The notes beneath the pieces are model-generated. The model had not been told where the DNA came from and did no database searches. It worked only from the letters and a program-made list of their open reading frames with translations. From Gemmatimonadaceae bacterium (lineage in GTDB: Bacteria > Gemmatimonadota > Gemmatimonadetes > Gemmatimonadales > Gemmatimonadaceae), in contig JAICWO010000001.1 in the NCBI GenBank assembly GCA_025934775.1, positions 186,001 to 250,000 of the forward strand: a DNA stretch of 64,000 nucleotides, in the 5' to 3' direction. Shown here piece after piece: positions 35,580-46,000 of the stretch (the stretch's first letter is position 1; each line of letters begins with the position of its first letter). A program made the translations under genes and the position numbers.

Positions 35580-37211
35580 ATGCCGAGCTTCCGGGTGCTC
35601 GTCACAGACGAGGTGGATCCGCAGGGTGTCGAGCTCCTGCGAAGCCATCCGTCGCTCATCGTCGATGAGCGGCCCACCCGGCCATGGCGCGACTTGCTCG
35701 GCGAGATCGGCGAGTACGACGCGATCGTCGGACGCAGCGCCACGCAGATCCCCGGCGAGCTGCTTCGCGCCGCGACAAAGCTCCGCGTCATCGGGCGCGC
35801 CGGCGTCGGCACCGACAACATCGATCTCGCGACCGCGACCGAGCTCGGCATCGCGGTGATCAACGCGCCAGCGGGCAACACCATCGCCGTCGCGGAGCTC
35901 TTCTTCGGCGTCATGGTCTCGCTCGTCCGCCACCTGCCGGACGCATTCGCGTCGATGCGCGCCGGGCGATGGGATCGCACGAAGCTCCTCGGCACCGAGC
36001 TGCGCGGGCGCACCCTCGGCATCGTCGGTCTCGGACGAATCGGCGGCGAGGTGTCGTCGCGCGCGCGCGCCTTCGGGCTCCGCGTCATCGCGTGCGATCC
36101 ATATCTGCCGCGCGACCGCTTCGAGTTGCTGCGTGTCGAACGTGTGACCACCCTCGAAGAGCTGCTCGAGCAAGCCGACATCATCACGGTGCACACGCCG
36201 CTCACCGAGGAGACGCGCGGCATGATCGGCGAGCGCGAGCTCGCCCGCCTCAGAGCCGGCGCGGTCGTCGTGAACATGGCGCGCGGCGGCATCGTCAACG
36301 AAGACGCGCTGCGTGCCGCGCTCGAGAGCGGTCACGTGCGTGCCGCCGCGCTCGACGTGTATTCCAAGGAGCCGCTCGCGGCGGAGCATCCGCTCCGAAC
36401 GATGCCGAACGTGATCCTCACGCCCCACCTCGGCGCCTCGACCGCCGAAGGCCAGCGCAACGTCGCCGTGGACGCGTGCATCGCGGTCCGCGATGCGCTG
36501 CTCAGCGGCGCGCTCGCTGGGGCGGTGAACCTGGTCGACGTCGATCGCGAGCGGTGGAAGGAGATGCGCGGCGCGCTCCAGCTCGCCCGTCACTCCGCCG
36601 CGATCGGGCGCGCGATGCTCGCCGAGTGGGGCGCGCCGACCATCGCGCAGGTCACGGTGCACGTCGGCGCGCAGTTCGCCGGTGCCGAGAGCCTGCTCGT
36701 CGCCTCCGCCGCCGAAGGCACGCTCGCGCCGATCACGAACGGCGACCGCGTGAACGTGATCAACGCGCGCGCCCGCGCCGCCGAGCGCGGCATCGCCATC
36801 GCGACGCTGCCGGCTGATCCGGCGGCCGATCCATTCTCGATTCGTGTGACGATGAACGCCGACGGGCGCGCGCTCACGGTCGGCGGCGTCGCCGTCCCCG
36901 GTGCACCGCCGCGTCTCACGCGAATCGGCGAGTTCAAGGTCGACGTGACGCCGCGGCGCACGCTCATCGTCCTCACGAACGCCGACGTGCCCGGAGTGAT
37001 CGGCAACGTCGGCACCGTGCTGGGCAACGCCGGGATCAACATCGCCGAGTATCACCAGGCGCGGCTCCGCGTCGGCGGCGAGGCGCTCGCCGCGATCTCG
37101 GTCGACGGCGTCGTGACCGAGCCGGTGCGCCGCGCGCTCCTCGGCGTGCACGATGTTCGCACCGCGACGGTGGTCGATTGCGGCGACGGCGAGTCGGATT
37201 CATGGAGCTGA
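35580..37211 (+). CDS. serA: D-3-phosphoglycerate dehydrogenase, long form with ACT domain
   Basis: 543 residues, the long form. It oxidises 3-phosphoglycerate to 3-phosphohydroxypyruvate in serine synthesis; SerA can also reduce 2-oxoglutarate to D-2-hydroxyglutarate. Domain order is substrate-binding, then the nucleotide-binding Rossmann core (VGLGRIGGEVSSRA), catalytic Arg in NMARGGIVNE, His in LTPHLGAST, then an intervening domain (about 320-450) and a C-terminal ACT domain (IVLTNADVPGVIGNVGTVLG). It begins a five-gene operon; its end overlaps the next gene by 10 nt. Confidence 0.93.
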   Translation: MPSFRVLVTDEVDPQGVELLRSHPSLIVDERPTRPWRDLLGEIGEYDAIVGRSATQIPGELLRAATKLRVIGRAGVGTDNIDLATATELGIAVINAPAGNTIAVAELFFGVMVSLVRHLPDAFASMRAGRWDRTKLLGTELRGRTLGIVGLGRIGGEVSSRARAFGLRVIACDPYLPRDRFELLRVERVTTLEELLEQADIITVHTPLTEETRGMIGERELARLRAGAVVVNMARGGIVNEDALRAALESGHVRAAALDVYSKEPLAAEHPLRTMPNVILTPHLGASTAEGQRNVAVDACIAVRDALLSGALAGAVNLVDVDRERWKEMRGALQLARHSAAIGRAMLAEWGAPTIAQVTVHVGAQFAGAESLLVASAAEGTLAPITNGDRVNVINARARAAERGIAIATLPADPAADPFSIRVTMNADGRALTVGGVAVPGAPPRLTRIGEFKVDVTPRRTLIVLTNADVPGVIGNVGTVLGNAGINIAEYHQARLRVGGEALAAISVDGVVTEPVRRALLGVHDVRTATVVDCGDGESDSWS

Positions 37212-38584
37212 GCCGCGACCTGGACGTGCGGCGTGCCTACGCGCGCGACGTCTCAGGGTTGGAGCTCGTCCCCGATGCCGTCGCGCGCCCCACGAGCGCC
37301 GACGAGATCATAGATCTCGTACGAGCCGCCATCGCCGATCACACGACGCTCACCGCGGCCGGCTCTCAGACGAGCACCACCGGCGCATCGATCACCGGCG
37401 AGGGCGCGCTCGTGTCGATGCGCGCGATGACTCGTATCATCGACATCGATACGGTGGAGCGCGTCGCCCGCGTCGAACCGGGCATCACGGTCGGCGCGCT
37501 CAATCAGGAACTCGCGTCAGCGAGCCTTCGATTCGCGCCGGATCCTACGAGCGAGCACGACGCGACGATCGGCGGCGCGATCGCGTGCAACGCGTCAGGC
37601 GCGCGGTCGCTGCGGTATGGTCCGACGCGCGCACACGTGCGCGCCGTGCGCGTCGTGAACGGTGATGGCAACGCCGTCGCGCTGCGGCGGCCCGGGCTCG
37701 AGAAGAACACCGTCGGGTACTACGCGGCACAGGATCCGGTGGACTGGATCGTCGGCAGCGAGGGAACGCTCGGCATCGTCGTCGAAGCGGAGCTGGCGCT
37801 CGTGCGGATGCCCGATCACGAGATCGGTCTCGCGATTCCGTTTCCGGACGAACGCTCGGCGCTCCGCTTCGTCGTGCACGCGCGCGAGCACGCGGACGGC
37901 GATGCGCTCACCCGCCCGCAGTGCCTCGAGTTCTTCGACTGCGGGTCGCTCGCGATCGCGCGTGCCGACGTCGGTTCGCTACGCTGGATGAACGGCGCCG
38001 CGGCGCTGGTGTACCTCGAGCAGGCGCTCGATGCCGATCAGCCCGTGGCCGAGTCGCTCGATCGCTGGCTCGCCAGCGCGCAGGCCTTCGGCGCGCGGGC
38101 CGACGACATCGAAGTGTTCGGCGACGCGCCGGCGCTCCGCGCGGCGCGAAAATTTCGACATGCGGTCCCGGCGCACATGAACGAGCGCGGTTCGGCGCGC
38201 CGTCCTTTCGGCGGTCGAAAGGTGTCGACCGACTGGGCAGTGCCGTATCGGCGGCTCGCCGATGCGCTCGAGGCGGCTCGCCGCGCCGCCGACGGCCAGA
38301 AGATCGAGCCGCCGATCACGTACGGGCACGCCGGCAATGGACATCCTCACCAGAACTTCATCGCCGCGGACGCGGAGGAATTATGGCGAATCAATGGGCT
38401 GATCGAAGAGACGATCCGAGCGGTGCTCCGGCTCGGGGGGACGGCCGCGGCGGAGCACGGCCTGGGAAAGCTGAAGAGGCCATGGCTGCGGGCGCAGCTC
38501 TCGCCCGTACAGATCGAGCTGATGCTCGCGCTCAAGCGCGCGCTCGACCCCTTGGGCTTGTTCGCTCCGGGGAACGTCCTGTGA
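37202..38584 (+). CDS. FAD-linked D-2-hydroxyacid dehydrogenase (glycolate oxidase / D-2-hydroxyglutarate dehydrogenase family)
   Basis: 460 residues from the ATG at 37202, inside the end of serA. The N-terminal PCMH-type FAD domain shows RPTSADEIIDLV, TTGASITGEGALVSM, GGAIACNASGARSLRYG and GSEGTLGIV. The C-terminal cap and metal region has GHAGNGHPHQNF and AAEHGLGKLK, typical of the GlcD/DLD/D2HGDH family. The substrate is not fixed by sequence. Beside serA, D-2-hydroxyglutarate is attractive, because removing it helps pull SerA forward in Pseudomonas. That is an inference from context. Confidence 0.82.
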   Translation: MELSRDLDVRRAYARDVSGLELVPDAVARPTSADEIIDLVRAAIADHTTLTAAGSQTSTTGASITGEGALVSMRAMTRIIDIDTVERVARVEPGITVGALNQELASASLRFAPDPTSEHDATIGGAIACNASGARSLRYGPTRAHVRAVRVVNGDGNAVALRRPGLEKNTVGYYAAQDPVDWIVGSEGTLGIVVEAELALVRMPDHEIGLAIPFPDERSALRFVVHAREHADGDALTRPQCLEFFDCGSLAIARADVGSLRWMNGAAALVYLEQALDADQPVAESLDRWLASAQAFGARADDIEVFGDAPALRAARKFRHAVPAHMNERGSARRPFGGRKVSTDWAVPYRRLADALEAARRAADGQKIEPPITYGHAGNGHPHQNFIAADAEELWRINGLIEETIRAVLRLGGTAAAEHGLGKLKRPWLRAQLSPVQIELMLALKRALDPLGLFAPGNVL

Positions 38585-39237
38585 GCGCCGGCGCGCCCGC
38601 ATACGCGACCGTCGTCCTCGACGTCGATTCCACGGTCGCCGGTGTCGAGGGTATCGATTGGCTCGCCGAGCGCCGCGGAGAGGTCGTCGCGCGCACCGTG
38701 TCGCAGCTCACCGACGACGCGATGCGCGGCGCGATTCCGCTCGAGCAGGTGTACGGCCGCCGGCTTGCCGCGATCCGTCCGCGCCGCGACGACGTGGACG
38801 CGCTCGCCCACGCATACATCGACGCGCTCGCCGAGGGGGCGATCGAAGCGCTCGCGACGCTCCGGCGCGCTGGCGTGCACGTCGCGCTCGTGAGCAGCGG
38901 TCTCAGGCCCGCGCTGCTCCGCCTCGCGCTCGAGCTGAACGTCGACCCGCAGGATCTCCACGCGGTGGACGTGCGGTTCGACGCACTCGGCACGTACGTC
39001 GGCTTCGACGAGAGCTCGCCGTTGACGACCGCGAACGGCAAGCGCGAGGTGGTCGCCTCACTCGGCGCGGACCATCCGCTGTTGATGGTCGGCGACGGTG
39101 CGACCGATCTCGCCGCGCGCGACGCCGCCGACGCCTTCGCCGCGTTCACCGGCTTCGTCAGGCGGGAGGCAGTGATTCAGAAGGCAGATTTCGTGATCGA
39201 GTCGTTCACGCAACTCGTCTCCACAGTGCTCAAATAG
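38581..39237 (+). CDS. serB: HAD-family phosphoserine phosphatase-like protein
   Basis: 218 residues from a GTG that overlaps the previous stop (GTGA). HAD motifs are VVLDVDSTVAG (nucleophile Asp14 and Asp16), VALVSSGLRPA (motif II Ser), the Lys in TTANGKREVV, and MVGDGATDLAARD (motif IV). VDSTVAGVEGIDWLA resembles the SerB cap entry, where a Glu contacts phosphoserine. With serA two genes upstream, the final step of serine synthesis is the natural role. The next gene starts 32 bases on. Confidence 0.85.
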   Translation: MSAGAPAYATVVLDVDSTVAGVEGIDWLAERRGEVVARTVSQLTDDAMRGAIPLEQVYGRRLAAIRPRRDDVDALAHAYIDALAEGAIEALATLRRAGVHVALVSSGLRPALLRLALELNVDPQDLHAVDVRFDALGTYVGFDESSPLTTANGKREVVASLGADHPLLMVGDGATDLAARDAADAFAAFTGFVRREAVIQKADFVIESFTQLVSTVLK

Positions 39238-39269
39238 TCTCCACACTCCACTCTCTACTCTCCCCCCAC

Positions 39270-40484
39270 ATGCCCGCCATCGAAGCGCTCTCCGCCAACA
39301 AGCTCGACGCCATCTCGTTCGGAAAAATCGTCCAGATTCGCGAGAAGCTCCTGAAGGCCCAGGCCGGAGGCGCGAAGGTCGTGCGGTTCGAGTCCGGTGA
39401 CCCGAGCTTCTCGGTGCCGCCGCACGTGCTCGACGCGATCGCCGCCGCGGGCGCCGCGGGCAAGACGCACTACGTTCCTAACGACGGCATCCCCGAGTTG
39501 CGCAGAGCGCTCGCCGAGAAGCTCCGCACCAAGAACGGGATCGCCGACGTCGAACCCACCGACGTCTATCTCACGAACGGCGCCATGCACGCGCTCTACG
39601 TGACGTTCGGCACGCTCCTCTCCGAGGGCGACGAGGTGATCATCCCCGATCCCATGTGGACCGAGGTCGCGGAGAACATTCGCCTCGCGGGCGGCGTCCC
39701 CGCGCGCGTGGTCGTCGACGCCGAGCACGGCTACGCGTACGATCCCGACGCGATCGCCGCCGCCATCACGCCGCAGACGCGCGCGATCTTCGTCAACTCG
39801 CCGCACAATCCGACCGGCGCCGTCGCGCCGCGCGAGACGCTCGAGGCGATCGTCGACCTCGCGCGCGAGCACGATCTCTGGATCGTCTCCGACGAAGCGT
39901 ACGAGGACGTGCTCTACGAGCCCTACGTCCACCACTCGATCGCCTCGCTCGCCGGCGACTGGGCGCCGCGCGTCATCAGCGTATTCTCATTCTCGAAGAG
40001 TCACGCGATGCCCGGACTGCGGACAGGCTATCTCGTGACCAAGTCGCCGGTGCTCCAGGAGCGCATCCAGAAGCTGCTGCGCTGTACGATCAACGGCGTC
40101 AACAGCCTGGCGCAGTGGGGCGCGCTCGCCGCGGTCACCGGTCCCCAGGATCACCTGCCCGCGATGCGTGCCGAATACGCGGTGCGCCGCACCCTCATCG
40201 TCGACGCGCTGAGCGGCATTCCGGGTGTGCGCCCGTTCCAGCCGCACGGCGCGTTCTACCTCTGGGCGGAGCTCGACGCGCCGCTCTATCGCAAGCTCGG
40301 CGTCTCGGGCGCCGATGCGCTGTCCGAGCGATTGGCGGATGCTGGCATCGGCAGCGCGCCGGGCGATGCCTTCGGCGAGCACTGCGCCGACGCGATTCGA
40401 TTCGCGTTCAGCTGCTCGACGGAGATGGTTCGCAATGGCGCGGCCCAACTCCGCGCCGCGCTCACCGGCGAGACCCGCATATGA
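39270..40484 (+). CDS. Class I PLP-dependent aminotransferase
   Basis: 404 residues, AspC/AAT-I fold. Motifs are FESGDPSFSVPPHV (N-terminal arm), NGAMHALY, VNSPHNPTGA, VSDEAYEDVLY and the PLP Lys243 in FSFSKSHAMPGLRTGY, with a C-terminal Arg in AIRFAFS. The amino donor and acceptor cannot be read from sequence. In this operon it could transaminate phosphohydroxypyruvate, the missing SerC step. Coupled to the downstream omega-amidase-like protein, it could instead be a glutamine transaminase. Its stop overlaps the next start by 4 nt. Confidence 0.88.
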   Translation: MPAIEALSANKLDAISFGKIVQIREKLLKAQAGGAKVVRFESGDPSFSVPPHVLDAIAAAGAAGKTHYVPNDGIPELRRALAEKLRTKNGIADVEPTDVYLTNGAMHALYVTFGTLLSEGDEVIIPDPMWTEVAENIRLAGGVPARVVVDAEHGYAYDPDAIAAAITPQTRAIFVNSPHNPTGAVAPRETLEAIVDLAREHDLWIVSDEAYEDVLYEPYVHHSIASLAGDWAPRVISVFSFSKSHAMPGLRTGYLVTKSPVLQERIQKLLRCTINGVNSLAQWGALAAVTGPQDHLPAMRAEYAVRRTLIVDALSGIPGVRPFQPHGAFYLWAELDAPLYRKLGVSGADALSERLADAGIGSAPGDAFGEHCADAIRFAFSCSTEMVRNGAAQLRAALTGETRI

Positions 40485-41254
40485 GCGACACGCGCCTCAC
40501 GCTCGCCCTCGGCGAGTACGACATCGGCTGGCACGATCCCACACGCTCGCTCGCCGCCGCGGAGCGCATCTTCGAGCGCACCGCGTCGGTCGGTGCGCAG
40601 GTCGTCGTGCTCCCCGAGATGACGACCACCGGCTTCACGATGGACCGCGAGCAGTCCGTGCCGATCGACTCGGGCGAGGTCCACGCCCTGCGCGAGCTCG
40701 CGCGCAAATACGATGTGTGGACGGTCGCCGGCGTCGCGCTGCGCGCCGAGGAAGATCCCGCGTGCGCGGTGAATGCCGCGCTGGCGATCGATCCGTCCGG
40801 CGACATCGTCGCGATCCACCGCAAGCAGCGCCTCTTTGCCTACGGCGAGGAGCACAAGGCCTACGCGCCGGGGACGGAGTCGACCGTGATCACGATCGGC
40901 GGCGTGCACGTCGGCATCTTCATCTGCTACGAGCTGCGCTTTCCCGAAGTGTTCGGCGCCGTGGCGCGCGAGGTCGATGCGATGGTGCTCATCGCGAACT
41001 GGCCGGCGATGCGACAGGAACATTGGGACGCGCTCCTCCGTGCCCGCGCGATCGAGAACCAGTGCTACGTCGTCGGCGTGAACCGCGTCGGCACCGCGAA
41101 CGGCCTCGCCTACGTCGGCGGCTCGACCGGATTCGATCCCTGGGGCGATCGCATGCCGCCGGCCCTCTGCGGCTCCACGCGCCTCGTCACCGTCGACGCG
41201 TCGCGCACCCGCGAGTTGCGAGCGAAGTATCCGTTCTTGAAGGACCGACGATAG
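40481..41254 (+). CDS. Carbon-nitrogen hydrolase, omega-amidase (Nit2/YafV)-like
   Basis: 257 residues, the typical nitrilase-superfamily single domain. The catalytic triad is Glu46 (LPEMTTTGF), Lys115 (HRKQRLF) and Cys149 (FICYELRFPE). LPEM-TTTGF, the Phe-rich approach and ANWPAMRQEHW are like omega-amidases, which hydrolyse 2-oxoglutaramate or 2-oxosuccinamate left by glutamine or asparagine transaminases. It is translationally coupled to the aminotransferase, which fits that pairing. It is the last gene of the operon and is followed by a strong hairpin. Confidence 0.85.
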   Translation: MSDTRLTLALGEYDIGWHDPTRSLAAAERIFERTASVGAQVVVLPEMTTTGFTMDREQSVPIDSGEVHALRELARKYDVWTVAGVALRAEEDPACAVNAALAIDPSGDIVAIHRKQRLFAYGEEHKAYAPGTESTVITIGGVHVGIFICYELRFPEVFGAVAREVDAMVLIANWPAMRQEHWDALLRARAIENQCYVVGVNRVGTANGLAYVGGSTGFDPWGDRMPPALCGSTRLVTVDASRTRELRAKYPFLKDRR

Positions 41255-41318
41255 TATTGCGTATCGCCCAATCGGCTTGGATTGGAAACGGAACGCGAAC
41301 GAGGCGGACCAGAAAATC

Positions 41319-41367
41319 AACGAGGCGCGAAGAACGACCAAGGAATTGCTGTTCTTCGCGCCTCGTT
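41319..41367. terminator. Hairpin between convergent operons, probable bidirectional terminator
   Basis: AACGAGGCGCGAAGAAC (41319-41335) pairs perfectly over 17 bases with GTTCTTCGCGCCTCGTT (41351-41367) across a 15-base loop. It lies between the omega-amidase stop (plus) and the susD1 stop (minus). There is no long T run on either side. Confidence 0.7.
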
Positions 41368-41429
41368 CGTCCCGGCGTGCCGGTCAGCCTAGTCCGCGTC
41401 CCAATTTCAATCGAACCATACTATACGGC

Positions 41430-42998
41430 TCACCATCCCGGATTCTGATGCCCGCGCAGCGCCGGGTTTAGATCCAACGCACGCTGCGGGATCGGCATCA
41501 GCTTGTACTTGTCGTCCACGCCGTTATTCGCCTTCGGGAACTTGCTCGTCTTCGAGTTCGCATGCGCCATGCTCTGGAGCACGCGCGCCTTCGCCCACGC
41601 CCAGTTCCGCTGGCTGTCGAAGTAGCCGTTGGGTCCCTCGAGCGAGAGCTCCCACCGGCGTTCCACGAATACTGAATCGCGGAACAGATCGTGGCTCAGT
41701 CCGGGCGTGAGGTTCGGGATCCCCGCACGCGCGCGCACCTGGTTGATCGCCGCGTACGCCTCCGCCGTCGGGCCGCCGCTCACCTCGTTGGCCGCCTCGG
41801 CCTGCATCAGCAGCACTTCGGCATAGCGGAGGATGATGTAGTTCGGCTCCTCGGCGCCCGTCCCCGTCATCTGCACGTCGAGGAACTTGAGCGGGAAGGG
41901 CGTCTCGCTCTTGTACGGCTGCGACGCGCTCTTGCTCTCCTGCCACGTGTTGATCGTGCCGTTCTGACTCCAGGCGAGCAGGAACGTGCCGTTGATGCGC
42001 TTGTCGCCCGGTTTGAAGCTGTGGAACCAGATGCTCTCCGCCTCGAACGAGCCGTTCGTCGACGCGCCCATGTACGGGGCGCTGCCGTTCGGCGCCATGT
42101 GCGACGAGATGCGGCCGCCCAGCCCCGGTGCGCGCACATTCTGAATATCAAATATGACTTCGCTATTGTTCTCGTTCACCGTGCCGCCGTAGAAGTCGAA
42201 CAGCGTCTTGTAGTCCGGCACGAGCGCGTACTCGCCGCTCTGCACCACCTGGCGCGAGAGGGTGAGCGAGTTCTGCCAGTCCGACGCGCCGGTCACGCCG
42301 GTGCCCGCCGACTGGAGATACACCTTCGCGAGCAGCGTCTTCGCCGCGCCTTCCGACGCCCGCCCGATGTCCGCGCCGGTGTACGTCTTCGCCGGCGGCA
42401 GCACCGCGATCGCGTCCTTCAGGTCCTTCTCGATCTGCGCGTACACGTCCGCGGCCGACGCGCGCGGGATCTCCAGGCTGTCCAGCCCCTGCGTCTCGTG
42501 CAGCTTGAGCGGCACGCCGCCGAACATCCGCACGAGGTTGAAGTAGTGCAGCGCGCGCAGGAACTTCGCCTCGCCCACGATCCGGCTGCGCAGCGTCGTG
42601 TCCATGTCGATGGTCGGCACGTGGTCGAGCACCGAGTTCGCGCGGTTGATCGCGTCGTACGCCGATGCCCAGACCGATTGCACGTACGAGTGCGACACCG
42701 GAATGCTGTAGTTGTCCGGCTGGCTGCGCTCGTTCGTCGCAGAGAGGCGGCTGGTCCACATCTCCGTGGGATACTCGACGAGCATCACGAAGTTGCGGCC
42801 GTAGTAGTTGTCGCCCGTGCTGTTGATGAAATCCGCATAGACGCCGTTGATCGCGGCGAGCGCGTCGCCGGCGTTGTGATAGAAGTTGGACGGACCGATG
42901 AAGTCGAACGGCTTCTCGGTCAGAAACGCCTTGTCGTTGCAACCCATCACGGCCGCGGTGGCGACCGCCGCGAGGGCCACATGCCAACGTGTGTGCAT
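41430..42998 (-). CDS. SusD/RagB-family glycan-binding lipoprotein 1
   Basis: 522 residues. It has a lipoprotein signal with VMGC followed by NDKAFLTEKP, the standard start of SusD proteins. TPR-like helical blocks follow: YDAINRANSVLDHVP, IVGEAKFLRALHYFNLVRMFGGVPL, AKTLLAKVYLQS, and the late YIILRYAEVLLMQAEAANE and FVERRWELSLEG. It caps the SusC1 transporter at the cell surface and captures oligosaccharides. A good ribosome binding site (AGGAG) precedes the ATG, and the gene follows susC1 by 16 bases. Confidence 0.93.
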   Translation of the reverse strand: MHTRWHVALAAVATAAVMGCNDKAFLTEKPFDFIGPSNFYHNAGDALAAINGVYADFINSTGDNYYGRNFVMLVEYPTEMWTSRLSATNERSQPDNYSIPVSHSYVQSVWASAYDAINRANSVLDHVPTIDMDTTLRSRIVGEAKFLRALHYFNLVRMFGGVPLKLHETQGLDSLEIPRASAADVYAQIEKDLKDAIAVLPPAKTYTGADIGRASEGAAKTLLAKVYLQSAGTGVTGASDWQNSLTLSRQVVQSGEYALVPDYKTLFDFYGGTVNENNSEVIFDIQNVRAPGLGGRISSHMAPNGSAPYMGASTNGSFEAESIWFHSFKPGDKRINGTFLLAWSQNGTINTWQESKSASQPYKSETPFPLKFLDVQMTGTGAEEPNYIILRYAEVLLMQAEAANEVSGGPTAEAYAAINQVRARAGIPNLTPGLSHDLFRDSVFVERRWELSLEGPNGYFDSQRNWAWAKARVLQSMAHANSKTSKFPKANNGVDDKYKLMPIPQRALDLNPALRGHQNPGW

Positions 42999-43014
42999 TG
43001 GAGGTCTCCTCGCC

Positions 43015-46000
43015 TTAGTAAATGACGTTGATGCCGACGGTCACGCTCTTCGCGAGCGGATAGGCGCCCACGTCGATGCCGCGGTTCACGTTCCCGATCC
43101 CGAGACTGCTCACGTCGGGATTGAAGCCGCTGTAGCGCGTGAACGTGAGCAGGTTCGCGCCGGTGACGTACAGCTTAGTCGAGCTCACGCCGTAGCCGCG
43201 CAGGAACCGCGGCGACACCGAGTAGTCGAGCGTGATCGCGCGCATCCGGAAGTACGACCCGTCCTCGAGCAGGTCGCTCGTGATGTCCGAACCGATCGTC
43301 CCCGGCGTGAAGTTGATGCGCGGATACTTCGCGTTCGGATTCGTCGGCGTCCACGCGTCCGTGAAGCGGTCAGCGATGATGTTCGTCCCCGGACTCCCTT
43401 GCTCGAGGCGCACGTTGTTCATGTTCAGCACCTTGTTGCCGTACACGAAGTCCGACGTGGTGCTCAGGTGGAAGCTCCGGAAGCTGAAGTTGTTCACCCA
43501 GCCGCCCGCGAACTTCGGATTCGGATCGCCGATGATCGTGCGGTCGGCCGCGTCGATCTTGCCGTCGCCGCCCGGCACGATGTTCCCCGCCGAATCCGTG
43601 TGCGCGATGTCGAGCAGCTTCACGTCGCCGGCATGCCACGCCGTGCCGGACAACGGCTTCACCTGCGCCGTGTACGCCGCCGCCGATGCTGAATCGCGGA
43701 GAATGCCGCCCGCCTGATAACCATAGAACACGCCGAGCGGATAGCCGACTTGAATCAGCGTGCCGAGCAGCTTGAGATCGCTGTTGATGCTGCTCGCGAA
43801 GATGTTCTGCACGCCGCCCAGATCCAGCACGCGGTTCTTGTTGTGCGAGTAGCTGAACGTCGTCGACCACCCGAAGCTCCGCGCGTCCCCGCGGACCAGG
43901 TTGAGCGTGACCTGCGCTTCATAGCCGTTGTTCTGCACCGCGCCCACGTTCTGGAGCGCCGACGCGAAGCCCGACTCGAATGGCAGGTTCACCGCGAGCA
44001 GCAGGTCGCTCGTCTTCTTGTGATAGACGTCCCCCGTGAAGCTCGCGCGTCCGTTGCGCAGGCTCAGGTCGATGCCGCCGTCGATCTGGTGCGTGCTCTC
44101 CCAGCCGAGGTTCGGGTTGCCGACCGACGACGGGAAGAACGCCGGCACCACCTGGCCGCCGAACGTGTAGTTGTCCGGCGAGAGGTGCGCCACCGACTGG
44201 TACGGCCGGATCGACGGGTTGCCCGCGAAGCCGTCCGAGATGCGCAGCTTGAGCAGATCGATCGAGCTCACGTGCTGGAAGAACGGCTCGTCCGAGATGC
44301 GCCAGCCGAACGCCGCCGACGGGAAGAAGCCCCACTGATGATCCGCGCCGAAGCGCGACGACCCGTCGCGACGCCCGGTGACGGTGAACAGGTACCGGTT
44401 CGCCAGCGTGTAGTTCACGCGCCCGAGGTACGACGCCAGCGTCCACCGCGTGTGGCTCGACGAGACCGTCGGGCCGCCGGCCTGCGTGCCCGCGCCGATC
44501 GATTCGAACACGTCGATGTCGCTCACGAAGTTGCTGTTCCGGATCTGGCTGTTGACGATGTCGTCCTGCTGGCGCGTGTAGCCGGCCACCGCGTTGATCG
44601 CCTGCGATGTGCCGAGGCCGTTGAACGACTTGTCGTACGTGAGCGTATTCTCGTTCAAGAAGTCTGTCGTCTGCGTGGTGCCGCGGATCGCCGACCCGTT
44701 CACGCCGGAGCCCTGGAGCGTCGTGCGCGGGTAGTACGTGTTCCGCCCGCGGTTCGAAAGGTCGCCGCCCACGCTCACCCGCAGCTTGAGATCGGGCGTG
44801 AAGTCGTAGTCGCCCGCCGCGTTCGACAGCACCCGCGTGTCGTTGAGCTGATCCGTCACCTGGCTCGCCGTCGCCACCGGATTCGGAATGTTCGTCGGCG
44901 TCAGGATCGGCGACGGGCTGTTCTGACCCATCAGCGTGTACGTCCCGTCCGCCTGCTTCACCGGCAGAATCGGGTAGTAGTCGATTGCCGCGCCCACTGC
45001 GCCCGCGCCGCCGTTCAGCGAGCCGTCGGTCGGGACCATCGAGCTGTTCACTCGGCTCACCGACAGATTCCCGTTCACGCGGAACCGCGTCCCGATCCCC
45101 TGGTCCAGATTGCCGCGCATCGCCAGGCGCTTGAACGACGAGTTGATGACCACGCCCTGCTGCTGGAACACGCCGCCCGAGAGCGCATAGCGCGTCGAGT
45201 TCGTGCCCGACCCGCCGCCCGTGACGCCGAGCTGCAGGTTGCTGATCGGCGCGTTGCGGAAGAGCATCGATTGCCAGTCCGTATTCGGCAGCGCCGTCGT
45301 GTCCTGGAAGATCACGCCCGTGCCGTTCGCGATCGACCACTGGTTGGCGAAGTCCGCGAACTGCGTCGCGTTGAGCAGGTCGTAGCGATGCGCCACGCTC
45401 TGCGTGCCCGTGTACGTGTCGATCGTGAACTGCGGCTTTGCCGACGTCCCGTGCTTCGTCGTGATGATGATGACGCCGTTCGCGCCGCGCGCGCCGTAGA
45501 TCGACGTCGCCGACGCGTCCTTCAGAATCTCGATCGATTCGATGTCGTCGGGGTTGAGCGCGGAGAGCGGATCGGACGGCACGGTCGTCGACGCATCGCG
45601 GCCGCCGTCGCTCGGATTCTGCGCGTCGGGATCGTTCTCGATCGGGAAGCCGTCGATCACGTACAGCGGCTCGTTGTTGCCGGTGACCGAGCTGCCGCCG
45701 CGAATGCGGATCGACATCCCGCCGCCCGGCGCCGCCGATGCCTGCGTGACGACCACGCCCGGCGCCGCGCCTTGCAGCGCCTGCTCGAGCGACAACGTCG
45801 GCGTCTGCGCCACGTTCGGCGTCACCGAGCTCACGGAGCCGGTGAGATCGGAGCGCCGCTGCGCGCCGTAGCCGACGACGACCATCTGGTCGAGCGTCAC
45901 GGACGCCGCGCTCATGGCGAGGTTGAGCGTCACCGTCTCGCCGGACGCGACGTTCACCGCTTGATCGACCGGCGAGTAGCCGATGCGTGCGGCGCGGACG

